From assembly GCF_018614135.1 (NCBI RefSeq), contig NZ_JAGGOW010000072.1:33539-97538 (forward strand): a DNA stretch of 64,000 nucleotides, in the 5' to 3' direction. The position numbers and the translations under genes are program-made. Below are positions 17,698 through 26,048 of the stretch, in pieces; the stretch's first letter is position 1, and every line of letters begins with the position of its first letter. The DNA is from Streptomyces sp. ISL-66 (lineage in GTDB: Bacteria; Actinomycetota; Actinomycetes; Streptomycetales; Streptomycetaceae). Under the pieces are notes generated by a model. It was not told the DNA's origin. It did not search any database and was given only the letters and a program-made list of their open reading frames with translations.

Positions 17698-18828
17698 ATG
17701 CCCTCGCACCACCCACGAGCGGTCGTCGGCCGCCGTTCCCTGCTCACCGCCGGCGCCGGAGCGGCGTTCGCGCTCGCCCTGGCCGCCGGTCCCGCGGCCG
17801 CCCTCGCGGGGGCCGGCCCGTTCGGCCGGTTCGGTTCGCCCGCCGCCCGGCTCAGCGAGCGCACCCTATACGTCCACCCGGGCGGCCTCGGAGACCACAC
17901 CAGCGTCCAGGCCGCGGTGAACGCGGCGGGCGGCCCCGGCTGGACGCTGGTCCTCGCTCCGGGCACGTACCGGGAGACCGTCGCCGTCGGCCCGACCCGC
18001 ACCGCCATGACCTGGATCGGCGCGAACGAGAACCCCCGTGACGTCGTCGTCGTGTACGACAACGCGGCCGGCACGGCCCGGCCCGACGGCGGCACGTACG
18101 GCACGACCGGTTCGGCGACCACGACCGTCCAGGCGGAGGGGTTCACCGCGCAGTGGATCACCTTCGCGAACGACTTCCTGCGCACCGACCTCCCCGGGAA
18201 TCCCGGCACGCAGGCAGTCGCGATCAAGGTCCAGGGCGACCGGTCCGCCTTCTTCCATTGCCGGTTCCTCGGGCATCAGGACACCCTCTACACCGACTCG
18301 ATGGCGTTGGACACCGTCGCCCGCCAGTACTTCGCGCACTGCTACATCGAGGGCGACGTCGACTTCGTCTTCGGCAGGGCCCGCGCGGTGTTCGAACACT
18401 GCCACTTCCGTACCGTGCTCCGCACCGATCTGGCGGGCGCCCCGTACGGCTTCGTCTTCGCCCCCTCCACCGCCCGCGTCAACCCGTACGGTCTCCTGGC
18501 CCTCCGCTGCCGGGTGACCAGCGAGGCACCGGACGGCTTCTACAAGCTGGCCCGGCCCTGGGTTCCCGGCTCGGATCCGACCGCCTGGCCGTCCCTCGTG
18601 GTCCGCGACAGCGTCCTGGGTCCCGGCATCGACGCCACCGCGCCGTACGCGAACATGCGGGACGCTCATCCGTGGCAGGCCCAGCGCTTCGCGGAGTACC
18701 GCAACACCGGTCCGGGCGCGGAGCGCGACGTCCCGCAGAACCGCCCTCAACTCACCGCCTCGCAGGCCGGGTCGGCCACTCCGGCCCGCTATCTCGCCGA
18801 CTGGCGTCCCCTGCCCGCCCGTTCCTGA
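17698..18828 (+). CDS. Secreted pectinesterase, CE8
   Basis: A 376-residue secreted enzyme. The signal has paired arginines (GRRSLLTAG) typical of Tat export. CE8 motifs in order are GTYRETVAV (GxYxE), GHQDTLY (Gln and acid Asp), GDVDFVFG (nucleophile Asp) and LARPW (substrate Arg/Trp). It removes methyl esters from homogalacturonan, making substrate for the two flanking pectate lyases. GAAGGAG precedes the ATG. It is 21 bp from the next gene and so co-transcribed with it. Confidence 0.92.
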   Translation: MPSHHPRAVVGRRSLLTAGAGAAFALALAAGPAAALAGAGPFGRFGSPAARLSERTLYVHPGGLGDHTSVQAAVNAAGGPGWTLVLAPGTYRETVAVGPTRTAMTWIGANENPRDVVVVYDNAAGTARPDGGTYGTTGSATTTVQAEGFTAQWITFANDFLRTDLPGNPGTQAVAIKVQGDRSAFFHCRFLGHQDTLYTDSMALDTVARQYFAHCYIEGDVDFVFGRARAVFEHCHFRTVLRTDLAGAPYGFVFAPSTARVNPYGLLALRCRVTSEAPDGFYKLARPWVPGSDPTAWPSLVVRDSVLGPGIDATAPYANMRDAHPWQAQRFAEYRNTGPGAERDVPQNRPQLTASQAGSATPARYLADWRPLPARS

Positions 18829-18849
18829 CCTACGAGAGGACCACCCGTC

Positions 18850-19974
18850 ATGTCTCGCCACGGAACCAAGCAGAGCACCCTCATCGTCCTGTCCCTCCTC
18901 GCCACCACCGCCGGCCTCGGCGCGCTGGCCTCCCCCGCCCATGCCGCGACCGTCGTCGTCACCACCGCGACCGAGCTGGCCGGCGCGGTCAAGAACGCCG
19001 CGCCCGGCACGGTCATCCAGGTCCGCGGCGGCACCTACTACCCGACCGCCACCCTCCAGTCCACCGCCAACGGCACCGCGAGCAGCCGCATCCGGCTCCA
19101 GCCCTACGGTTCCGAGACGGTGAAGATCGACGGCTCGAAGCTGCCCGCCGGGTCCTGGATCTTCAAGCTGACCGCCGACTACTGGACCGTCTCCGGCATC
19201 ACCTTCCAGAACTCCCCCGACAGCGCCGTGGTCTGCACCTCCTGCACCGGCACCGAATGGTCCGGCATCAGGACGATCAACGGCGGGGACTCCGGCTTCA
19301 CGCTCACCGGCGACGACACGAACAACAACACCGTCAGGAACCTTGACTCCTACGGCCATTACGACGCGGCCAACCACGGTGAGAACGCCGACGGACTCGC
19401 CGTCAAGTTCGGTTCGGGCACCGGCAACCTGATCACCGGGGCACGGCTCTTCAACAACTCCGACGACGGCATCGACCTGTGGTCCTGGTCCAGCCCCGTG
19501 ACGATCGAGCACACCTGGTCGTACGGAAACGGCAAGAACCGGTGGTCGGACTCCGCCTTCGCGGGGGACGGCAACGGCTACAAGCTGGGGGGCGACGGCG
19601 AGGTCGTCGCCCATGTCGTCAACAACTCGGCGGCCTGGGACAACGCGGGCAACGGTTTCACCGAGAACAGCAACAGGGGCGCCATCGTCATCAACCGTAC
19701 GACCGCCTACGCCAACGGGAAGTGGGGCTACTACTTCGCGACCGGAGCGGCGCGGCTGGCCCGGAACCTGGCCGTGAACAACGGCTCGGGGCTCGCCCAG
19801 CGCGGCTCCTCGGTCGTCTCGGCGGCCAACAACTGGGACTCGGGAATCGCGACCCCGCCCTTCCTCGGCAAGGACGCCACCAGCGCGTACGGCGCCAGGA
19901 AGTCGGACGGTTCGCTCCCGGCGACCACGTTCCTGACGACCGGTTCGACGACGATCGGTTCGACGATGAACTGA
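18850..19974 (+). CDS. Secreted pectate lyase, PL9-like beta-helix
   Basis: A 374-residue secreted right-handed parallel beta-helix protein with a signal peptide ending PAHAA. Diagnostic PL9 stretches are HGENADGLAVKFGSGTGN, NNSDDGIDLW and GDGNGYKLGGDG, which carry the calcium ligands and the catalytic-Lys region. PL9 enzymes are exo- or endo-pectate lyases, so this complements the PL1 enzyme. It is the last gene of the operon and a convergent terminator follows. Confidence 0.85.
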   Translation: MSRHGTKQSTLIVLSLLATTAGLGALASPAHAATVVVTTATELAGAVKNAAPGTVIQVRGGTYYPTATLQSTANGTASSRIRLQPYGSETVKIDGSKLPAGSWIFKLTADYWTVSGITFQNSPDSAVVCTSCTGTEWSGIRTINGGDSGFTLTGDDTNNNTVRNLDSYGHYDAANHGENADGLAVKFGSGTGNLITGARLFNNSDDGIDLWSWSSPVTIEHTWSYGNGKNRWSDSAFAGDGNGYKLGGDGEVVAHVVNNSAAWDNAGNGFTENSNRGAIVINRTTAYANGKWGYYFATGAARLARNLAVNNGSGLAQRGSSVVSAANNWDSGIATPPFLGKDATSAYGARKSDGSLPATTFLTTGSTTIGSTMN

Positions 19975-19988
19975 CGGGTCGTGGGCCG

Positions 19989-20022
19989 GGAGCCGTACGA
20001 GTCTCAAGCCCCGTACGGCTCC
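19989..20022. terminator. Bidirectional terminator hairpin
   Basis: GGAGCCGTACG (19989-19999) and CGTACGGCTCC (20012-20022) form a perfect 11-bp stem with a 12-nt loop between the converging PL9 and LacI genes. Confidence 0.75.
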
Positions 20023-20037
20023 GGGTCCTTGGGGGCT

Positions 20038-21063
20038 CTACGCCGATTCGCGGCGGATGAGCTCCGTGGGCAGGATGACCGCGGCCGGCTCCTCCCCCGC
20101 TATCCGGGCGAGGAGCATCCGCACCATCTCGGTGCTGATCCGGTCCCAGGGCTGGCGGATCGTCGTGAGCGAGGGCCGCGAGGAGAGCGCCGCCGGGGAG
20201 TCGTCGAACCCTCCCACGGAGATGTCCTCGGGGACCCGGCGGCCCGCCCGGGCCAGGGTGTCGAGGACACCCTGGGCCATCAGGTCCGAGGCCACGAAGA
20301 CGGCGTCGAGGTCCGGGGCGCGCTCCAGGAGCAGGCGCGCCGCCTCCTCGCCGCTCGCGCGGCTGTAGTCGCCGGTGACGATCAGCGCGTCGTCGACGGG
20401 CAGGCCGTATTCGCTGAGCGTCTCCCGGTAGCCCGCGAGGCGTTCGACCCCTCCGGGGGTGTCGAGCGGGCCGGTGACGGTGGCGATCCGGCGCCTGCCC
20501 GACTCGTACAGGTGGCGCACCATGTCGCGGGCGCCGTCGCGGTCGTCGGCGGCGACGTAGCCGATCTTGGCGCTCTGGCCGAGCGGCCTGCCGCAGGCGA
20601 CGACCGGGACGCCCGCCTGGTGCAGCCGGGCCACGACGGGGTCGCCGTAGTGGCTGGAGATCAGGAGGACGCCGTCCACGTGGCCGGCTTCGATGTAGCG
20701 GAGGTTGCGCCGGCGTTCGTCCTCGGTGCCCGCGATCATCAGCAGCAGGGGCACGTCCTGGGCGGCGAGCGCCTGGCTGCAGGCCCGCAGGAGCACGTTG
20801 AAGTTCGGGTCTTCGAAGAAGCGCTCCTGCGGTTCGGTCAGCAGGAAGGCCACGGAGCCGGACTTGCCGGTGATCAGCGAGCGGGCGTGCCGGTTGACGA
20901 CGTAGCCCGTTCTGCGGATCGCGGCGTCGACGGCCGCTTTCGCGGTGGGGCTGACGTAGTGCCCGCCGTTGAGGACACGGGAGACGGTGCCGCGCGAAAC
21001 ACCCGCCTCGCGTGCCACGTCGTGGATCGTCGCCGGGCGACGCCTGCTCGCTTCTGTGCTCAT
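20038..21063 (-). CDS. LacI family transcriptional regulator of the galactan locus
   Basis: A 341-residue repressor. The N-terminal helix-turn-helix (TIHDVAREAGVSRGTVSRVL) and hinge helix are followed by a periplasmic-binding-protein-like sugar domain with a typical C-terminal segment (GGFDDSPAA, LTTIRQPW). It is the last gene of the leftward operon (binding protein, two permeases, regulator), 28 bp after the permease. It probably senses galactose or galacto-oligosaccharide and acts at the CTGTGA-N4-TCACAG site upstream of the operon. Ligand and operator are inferred. Confidence 0.88.
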   Translation of the reverse strand: MSTEASRRRPATIHDVAREAGVSRGTVSRVLNGGHYVSPTAKAAVDAAIRRTGYVVNRHARSLITGKSGSVAFLLTEPQERFFEDPNFNVLLRACSQALAAQDVPLLLMIAGTEDERRRNLRYIEAGHVDGVLLISSHYGDPVVARLHQAGVPVVACGRPLGQSAKIGYVAADDRDGARDMVRHLYESGRRRIATVTGPLDTPGGVERLAGYRETLSEYGLPVDDALIVTGDYSRASGEEAARLLLERAPDLDAVFVASDLMAQGVLDTLARAGRRVPEDISVGGFDDSPAALSSRPSLTTIRQPWDRISTEMVRMLLARIAGEEPAAVILPTELIRRESA

Positions 21064-21091
21064 GCTGTGTTTCCCCTCGCTCCCCTGTGCT

Positions 21092-22009
21092 TCAGGACTT
21101 TACGGCGCCGGAGAGCAGGTCAAGGCTCCAGAACCGTTGGATGACCAGGAAGAGGGCGCCGAGCGGGATGATCGCGAGGAGCGCACCGGTGATCACCAGC
21201 GTGTAGAGGGCGGGTTGGCCCGCGCCTTGCTTCAGCAGGGTGAACAGGCCGACCGTCATGGGGAACTTCTCGTCGTCGCCGAGCATGATGAACGGAAGCA
21301 GGAAGTTGTTCCAGATGGCCACGAACTGGAAGAGGAAGATCGTCACCAGCCCGGGGGACATCATCGGGACCGCGATCCTCAGGAAGATCCGCCACTCCCC
21401 CGCGCCGTCCATCCGGCCGGCCTCGACCAGTTCCATGGGGATGGCGGCCTCGGCGTAGATCCGGCCGAGGTAGACGCCGTACGGGGAGAGGATGAGCGGC
21501 AGCAGGACGGAGAGGTACGTGTCCGTCATGTCGGCCTGCGCCATCAGCAGGTACTGCGGGATGGCGAGGATCACCGGGGGCATCAGAACGCCCGTGAGGA
21601 TCAGGTTGAAGAAGGTCTCGCGGCCGCGGAAGCGGTAGACGGCCAGGGCGTAGCCGGCGAACGCCGACACCACGGTGGACAGTACGGCGCCCAGTCCCGC
21701 GTAGAACACGGAGTTGCCCATCCACCGCCAGTAGATGCCGTCGCGGTACGCGCCCAGGTCCGCGACGTTGTCGCCGAAGGAGTCGCCGGGCAGGAAGGTG
21801 AACGTGGAGAACAGCTCGGCGCCCGACTTGGTGGAGGCGACCAGGACCCAGGCGACGGGCAGCAGGCAGTACAGCGCGCCGAGCACCAGGGCGGCGGTCG
21901 GCAGCAGGGCGGTGCGGCGCGGGCGCGGCGGTCCCTGGGAGGTCCCGGGGGTGGTGCCGGCGGCCGGGGCGGCCTTGCGCGTGCGTACCGGGGAGGCGAG
22001 CCCGGTCAT
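21092..22009 (-). CDS. ABC sugar transporter permease (MalG type)
   Basis: A 305-residue permease with six predicted membrane segments, an alanine/proline-rich N-terminal tail and the EAA loop MELVEAGRMDGAGEWRIF. It is coupled to the preceding permease by an ATGA overlap. It would import galactan oligosaccharides with its partner, but the operon's binding-protein gene is disrupted. Confidence 0.92.
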   Translation of the reverse strand: MTGLASPVRTRKAAPAAGTTPGTSQGPPRPRRTALLPTAALVLGALYCLLPVAWVLVASTKSGAELFSTFTFLPGDSFGDNVADLGAYRDGIYWRWMGNSVFYAGLGAVLSTVVSAFAGYALAVYRFRGRETFFNLILTGVLMPPVILAIPQYLLMAQADMTDTYLSVLLPLILSPYGVYLGRIYAEAAIPMELVEAGRMDGAGEWRIFLRIAVPMMSPGLVTIFLFQFVAIWNNFLLPFIMLGDDEKFPMTVGLFTLLKQGAGQPALYTLVITGALLAIIPLGALFLVIQRFWSLDLLSGAVKS

Positions 22010-22938
22010 CGGGTTGCTCCTTGCTTCGTACGGCGGTTGGAGACCTTGAGGAGGGCGAAGGACAGCATGAAGGTCGCGAGGGCCAGGACGACGGCGGTGG
22101 CCGAGGCGGCGTGGATGTTCCCGCCGACGAAGGCGTCGTTGTAGACCTTCATCAGGGGGCTCCAGGTGGTGGGGATGCCGTTGGTGAGCGGCCGGAGCGT
22201 GGTCGGCTCGTTGAACACCTGGAGGGTGGCGATGATCGAGAAGAAGAAGGTCAGCACCAGCGAGGGCGCCACCATCGGGATCTTGATGCGCAGGGCGATC
22301 TGCAGCTGCGAGCAGCCGTCGAGCCTGGCCGCCTCGTACACCTCCACGGGCAGGGAGCGCAGCGAGGTGTAGATCACGATCATGTTGAAGCCGGTGCCGC
22401 CCCAGACGGCGATGTTCGACATGGCCAGGTACAGCGGTCCGCCGTCCATCAGGTCCGGCTGCGGCAGCCCGAGGGTCTTGAGCAGGTGGTGGAAGGGGCT
22501 CACGTCGGGCAGGTACAGGAAGCCCCACAACAGGGCCGCGATGACCCCGGGAACCGCGTACGGCAGGAAGATCGCGAGCCGCGCGAAGGATCGGGCCCGC
22601 ACCTGCTCGGAGTCGAGCAGGAGGGCGAACAGCAGGGCCAGGCCCAGCATGACGGGGACGACGATCGACCCGTAGCCGAGGATCCGCAGGGCGCTGTGGC
22701 CGAGCTCGGAGTCGGTGAGGGCGGCGGTGTAGTTCGCCAGGCCGGCCCAGACCTCGGTCTTGGCCCCCTTGCCCAGACCGAGCCCCTTGACCTCGATCCG
22801 GTGGAAGCTGAGCCAGATCGCGTAGCCGATGGGCAGCGCGAAGAAGAGGGCGAAGAGGACGGCCGCCGGAAGGAGGAAGCCGTACGGGGCCGCCTTGACC
22901 CCGTACGACCGGCGCACGCCCGTGGGGGGCTGCGTCAC
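22006..22938 (-). CDS. ABC sugar transporter permease (MalF type)
   Basis: A 310-residue membrane protein, six predicted helices, with EAA motif YEAARLDGCSQLQIALRI. The GTG start at 22938 overlaps the TGA of the disrupted binding-protein gene (GTGA), showing the original operon coupling. With premature frame loss in the upstream gene, translation of this gene may be reduced. Confidence 0.9.
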   Translation of the reverse strand: MTQPPTGVRRSYGVKAAPYGFLLPAAVLFALFFALPIGYAIWLSFHRIEVKGLGLGKGAKTEVWAGLANYTAALTDSELGHSALRILGYGSIVVPVMLGLALLFALLLDSEQVRARSFARLAIFLPYAVPGVIAALLWGFLYLPDVSPFHHLLKTLGLPQPDLMDGGPLYLAMSNIAVWGGTGFNMIVIYTSLRSLPVEVYEAARLDGCSQLQIALRIKIPMVAPSLVLTFFFSIIATLQVFNEPTTLRPLTNGIPTTWSPLMKVYNDAFVGGNIHAASATAVVLALATFMLSFALLKVSNRRTKQGATR

Positions 22939-23722
22939 TGGGCGACCTCGAAGCCCTGCTTCTTCAGGTCCGCCGCGGTGGCGCCCTGCATGGCGGTCAG
23001 GGCTGAGCCGAAGCCGGACTTGGCCTTGGCGGCCTTGCCGAACTCGTCCTTGAAGGAGGTGTAGGCCACGTTCACGTTGGGGCCCCAGGCGGCGGGGGCG
23101 GTGGTCTTCGCTATCTCCGCGGCCTTCGTGTAGAAGTCGGGCTGGTTGGCGAAGAAATCGGGTGCCTTGGCGAGCGCCCCGCCGGTCTGGGCGGCGGTGG
23201 CGGCCGGGTAGATGCCGCCCTCCTTGACCAGCGCGGCGAGCGCCTCGGGGTCGGTGTTCAGCCAGGTCGCGAACTTCGCCGCGGCGGCCTTGTGCTTCGA
23301 GTCGGTGGTGACGGCGGTGCTGGATCCGCCCCAGCTGCCGGTGGCGGGCTTCGAGGTGTCCCACTGGGGCAGCGGGGCCATGGCCCACTTGCCGCTGGTG
23401 TCGGGCGCGGCGGTGGTCAGGACGCCCGGGGCCCAGACGGCGCTGACCCAGCCGATCTGCGCGCCGGTGTTGAGCGCGTTGTTCCAGGCGGGGGTGTACA
23501 TCGGCTGGTTGTCCACGGCGCCCTCCGCCACCAGGCCGCCCCAGAAGTCGGCGACCTTCTTGGTGGCCGCGTCGTCGATCCCGACCTTCCACTTCTGTCC
23601 CTCGGTGGTCCACCACCGGGCGCCGGCCTGCTGGGCGAGACCGGCGAAGAGGCCGGAATCGTTGGCGGACCGAGGAGGACGGCGATGGCGGCGGCGAGGC
23701 CGCGGTACGTCGCGTGGGGCAT
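22935..23722 (-). pseudogene. Solute-binding protein gene with internal deletion and frameshift
   Basis: Remnant of a family-1 solute-binding protein. A good start exists: GGGAGAAG then ATG at 23722, encoding the signal-peptide opening [17 protein letters not shown]. Immediately afterwards, near 23670, the sequence jumps to the middle of a binding protein (SANDSGLFAGLAQQAGA, then WTTEGQKWKVGIDDAATKK and WAPGVL) in a different frame. The signal-peptide frame stops at 23417, while the binding-protein frame runs open for 244 codons to 22935. Full-length relatives are usually 410-450 residues, so roughly 150-200 residues, including the lipobox and first lobe, appear lost. No start with a ribosome site serves the second frame. 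An assembly error at the junction cannot be excluded. Confidence 0.8.
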
Positions 23723-23781
23723 GGGGTACTTCTCCCTGACCGAAAGGGCCTCACCCTCAGACGGGGAGGCCGACCATGCAT

Positions 23782-23797
23782 CTGTGATCGTTCACAG
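23782..23797. promoter_or_regulatory. LacI-type operator (CTGTGATCGTTCACAG)
   Basis: A 16-bp inverted repeat with 7 of 8 paired positions and a central CG, as in LacI-family operators. It abuts the -10 box of the leftward promoter and so covers the ABC operon's start site. The co-transcribed LacI regulator is the likely binder. A second short palindrome, GTTGCAAC (23851-23858), sits just after the rightward -10. Confidence 0.6.
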
Positions 23798-23824
23798 TAG
23801 AGAAACGTTCCGGACACTTGTCAA
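23796..23824 (-). promoter_or_regulatory. Promoter of the leftward ABC/LacI operon
   Basis: On the minus strand TTGACA (23824-23819), a 17-bp spacer and TCTACT (23801-23796) make a strong vegetative promoter. Its -35 overlaps the -35 of the rightward promoter, so polymerases on the two sides would compete. Confidence 0.65.
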
Positions 23825-23847
23825 TGCTTGTTCCTCTGCGGTTATCT
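23818..23847 (+). promoter_or_regulatory. Promoter of the GH42 gene
   Basis: TTGTCA (23818-23823), an 18-bp spacer and TTATCT (23842-23847). It shares its -35 bases with the opposite promoter. The expected start near 23854 coincides with the GTTGCAAC palindrome. Confidence 0.6.
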
Positions 23848-23939
23848 TGCGTTGCAACATCGAGATCAGATGTGTGCACGTTCCCAGTTGAGGCTCCCAG
23901 CCGACTGGCTTTCAGATGCTGACACTCCAGGAGAGACTC

Positions 23940-25961
23940 ATGCCGCAGACCACTCCCACGGGCCTGCACCGACTTGCCTTCGGCGGGGACTACAACCCCG
24001 AACAGTGGCCGGAAAGCGTCTGGCAGGAGGACGTCCGGCTGATGCGGGAGGCCGGCGTCACCCTGGTGAGCGTCGGCATCTTCTCCTGGGCCCTGCTGGA
24101 ACCGGAGCCCGGCCGATACGACTTCGGCTGGCTCGACCGGCTGCTCGACCTGCTGCACGAGAACGGCGTCCGGGTCGACCTGGGGACGCCCACCGTGGCG
24201 CCGCCCGCCTGGTTCTACCGCGCCCACCCCGAGGCGCTGCCGGTCAGCCGCGAGGGCGTGCGCTACTCCTACGGGTCGCGCGGGGCGATCTGCCCCAGCT
24301 CCCCCGCCTATCGCGAGGCCGCCGCCCGCATCACCACCGAACTCGCCCGCCGCTACGGCAGCCACCCCGCGCTCGCGCTCTGGCACGTCCACAACGAGTA
24401 CGGGGTCCCCATCAGCGCCTGCTACTGCCGCGGCTGCGCCGCCCACTTCCGCCGCTGGCTCCAGGACGCGTACGGATCCCTCGAGGCGGTCAACGAGGCC
24501 TGGGGCACCGCGTTCTGGGGCCAGCGCTACACCGCGTACGAGCAGATCGGCCTGCCGAGCGCCACGCCCACCGTCGGCAATCCGGCGCAGCAGCTCGACC
24601 ACCGGCGCTTCGCCGATGCCACCCTGCGCGAGAACTTCATGAGGGAACGGGACATCCTGCACCGGCTCGCGCCCGGCACCCCCGTCACCACCAACTTCAT
24701 GACCGCGCTCAGCCAGTGCGATGCGATCGACTACTGGGCCTGGGGCCGCGAGGTCGACCTCGTCACCAACGACCACTACCTCATCACCGACGGCCGGCGC
24801 ACCCACGTCAACCTCGCCATGGCCGCCGACCTCACCCGCTCCGTCGCGGGCGGCGCCCCCTGGCTGCTCCTCGAACACTCCACCAGCGGCGTCAGCTGGC
24901 AGCCCCGCAACCCGGCCAAGCGCCCCGGCGAGATGGCCCGCAATTCACTCGCCCACGTCGCCCGCGGCTCCGAAGGCGCGATGTTCTTCCAGTGGCGTCA
25001 ATCCCGGCGCGGCGCCGAGAAGTTCCACTCCTCGATGCTCCCGCACGGGGGCACCGACACCCGCGTCTGGCGCGAGGTGGTCCGCCTGGGCGGTGACATC
25101 GGCGCGCTGGCCGAGGTGCGCGGCACACGCACCGTTCCCGACGTCGCCATGGTGTGGGACTGGCAGTCCTGGTGGGCGCAGAGCCTGGAGTGGCGCCCGA
25201 GCGAGGCCCACCAGGCGCGCGAGCGCGCCGACAGTTTCTACGAGTCGCTGTACGACGGGCACCTGACGGTCGACTTCGCCCACCCCGAGGCCGATCTGTC
25301 CGCCTACCCGCTGGTGGTCGTTCCCGCGCTCTACCTCGCCACCGAGGCGGCCGGGCGCAACCTGCGCGCGTACGTGGAGAACGGCGGCACGCTCGTCGTC
25401 TCGTACTTCTCCGGGATCGTCGACGAGCACGACGCCGTGCACCCCGGGCCCTATCCGGGCGCCCTGCGCGAGGTCCTCGGCCTGACCGTCGAGGAGTGGT
25501 CGCCGCTGCTCGACGGCGAGACCGTCCGGATCGACGGGCCGGGCGGAGCCTCGCTCAGCGCCGACGTGTGGACCGAGTTCGTCGTGCCCCGCGGGGCCGA
25601 GACCGTGTGGACGTACACCGACGGACCGGCCGCGGGCGGGCCCGCCGTCACCCGCCACCGGCTGGGCCGGGGCACCGCGTGGTACGTCTCCACCCGGCTC
25701 GACGCGGCCTCCCTGGACACGATCATCGCCGCCGCCTGCGAGGACGCCGGGATCGGCGCGCGCGGCGCGCTCCCCCGTGACGTGGAGGTCGTCCGCCGCT
25801 CCGGTGACGGCGGCCGGTACCTCTTCGCCCTCAACCATTGCGACCGGGAGGCCGAGGTGCCGCTGGAGGGTTCCGGCACCGAGCTCCTGGGCGGCGCGCC
25901 GGTCAACGGGAAGCTCACCGTCCCGGCCGGTGCGGTCCGCGTCGTACGACTGGATGCCTGA
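23940..25961 (+). CDS. Cytoplasmic GH42 beta-galactosidase
   Basis: A 673-residue GH42 enzyme without signal peptide. The N-terminal barrel carries the acid/base Glu in HVHNEYG (E153) and the nucleophile in LLLEHS (E312). The Cys-rich loop ACYCRGC supplies typical zinc ligands. A class-I-glutamine-amidotransferase-like trimerisation domain and a small beta domain follow. It hydrolyses imported beta-1,4-galacto-oligosaccharides to galactose. AGGAGA precedes the ATG at 23940; an upstream ATG at 23916 lacks a ribosome site. It is followed by a strong hairpin and the secreted endo-galactanase, so the two probably form one unit with attenuation. Confidence 0.94.
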   Translation: MPQTTPTGLHRLAFGGDYNPEQWPESVWQEDVRLMREAGVTLVSVGIFSWALLEPEPGRYDFGWLDRLLDLLHENGVRVDLGTPTVAPPAWFYRAHPEALPVSREGVRYSYGSRGAICPSSPAYREAAARITTELARRYGSHPALALWHVHNEYGVPISACYCRGCAAHFRRWLQDAYGSLEAVNEAWGTAFWGQRYTAYEQIGLPSATPTVGNPAQQLDHRRFADATLRENFMRERDILHRLAPGTPVTTNFMTALSQCDAIDYWAWGREVDLVTNDHYLITDGRRTHVNLAMAADLTRSVAGGAPWLLLEHSTSGVSWQPRNPAKRPGEMARNSLAHVARGSEGAMFFQWRQSRRGAEKFHSSMLPHGGTDTRVWREVVRLGGDIGALAEVRGTRTVPDVAMVWDWQSWWAQSLEWRPSEAHQARERADSFYESLYDGHLTVDFAHPEADLSAYPLVVVPALYLATEAAGRNLRAYVENGGTLVVSYFSGIVDEHDAVHPGPYPGALREVLGLTVEEWSPLLDGETVRIDGPGGASLSADVWTEFVVPRGAETVWTYTDGPAAGGPAVTRHRLGRGTAWYVSTRLDAASLDTIIAAACEDAGIGARGALPRDVEVVRRSGDGGRYLFALNHCDREAEVPLEGSGTELLGGAPVNGKLTVPAGAVRVVRLDA

Positions 25962-25978
25962 CCGCATCCCCCGAATCC

Positions 25979-26013
25979 CCCGCGGGGCGGCCACCTCACG
26001 GCCGCCCCGCGGG
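25979..26013 (+). terminator. Strong intergenic hairpin between GH42 and GH53
   Basis: CCCGCGGGGCGGCC (25979-25992) pairs perfectly with 26000-26013 around a 7-nt loop: a 14-bp GC stem. It could terminate the GH42 transcript or partly attenuate read-through into GH53, whose start is 35 bp downstream. Confidence 0.7.
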
Positions 26014-26048
26014 CGCCCCCATCCGCCGCCGTCGAAGGGACATCGACG

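Noticed and set aside
22006..23817. A single 603-codon leftward protein spanning permease and binding-protein remnant
   Set aside because: Only its last 310 codons (from GTG 22938) are a permease. The upstream part is out-of-frame Arg/Gly-rich sequence overlapping the disrupted gene.
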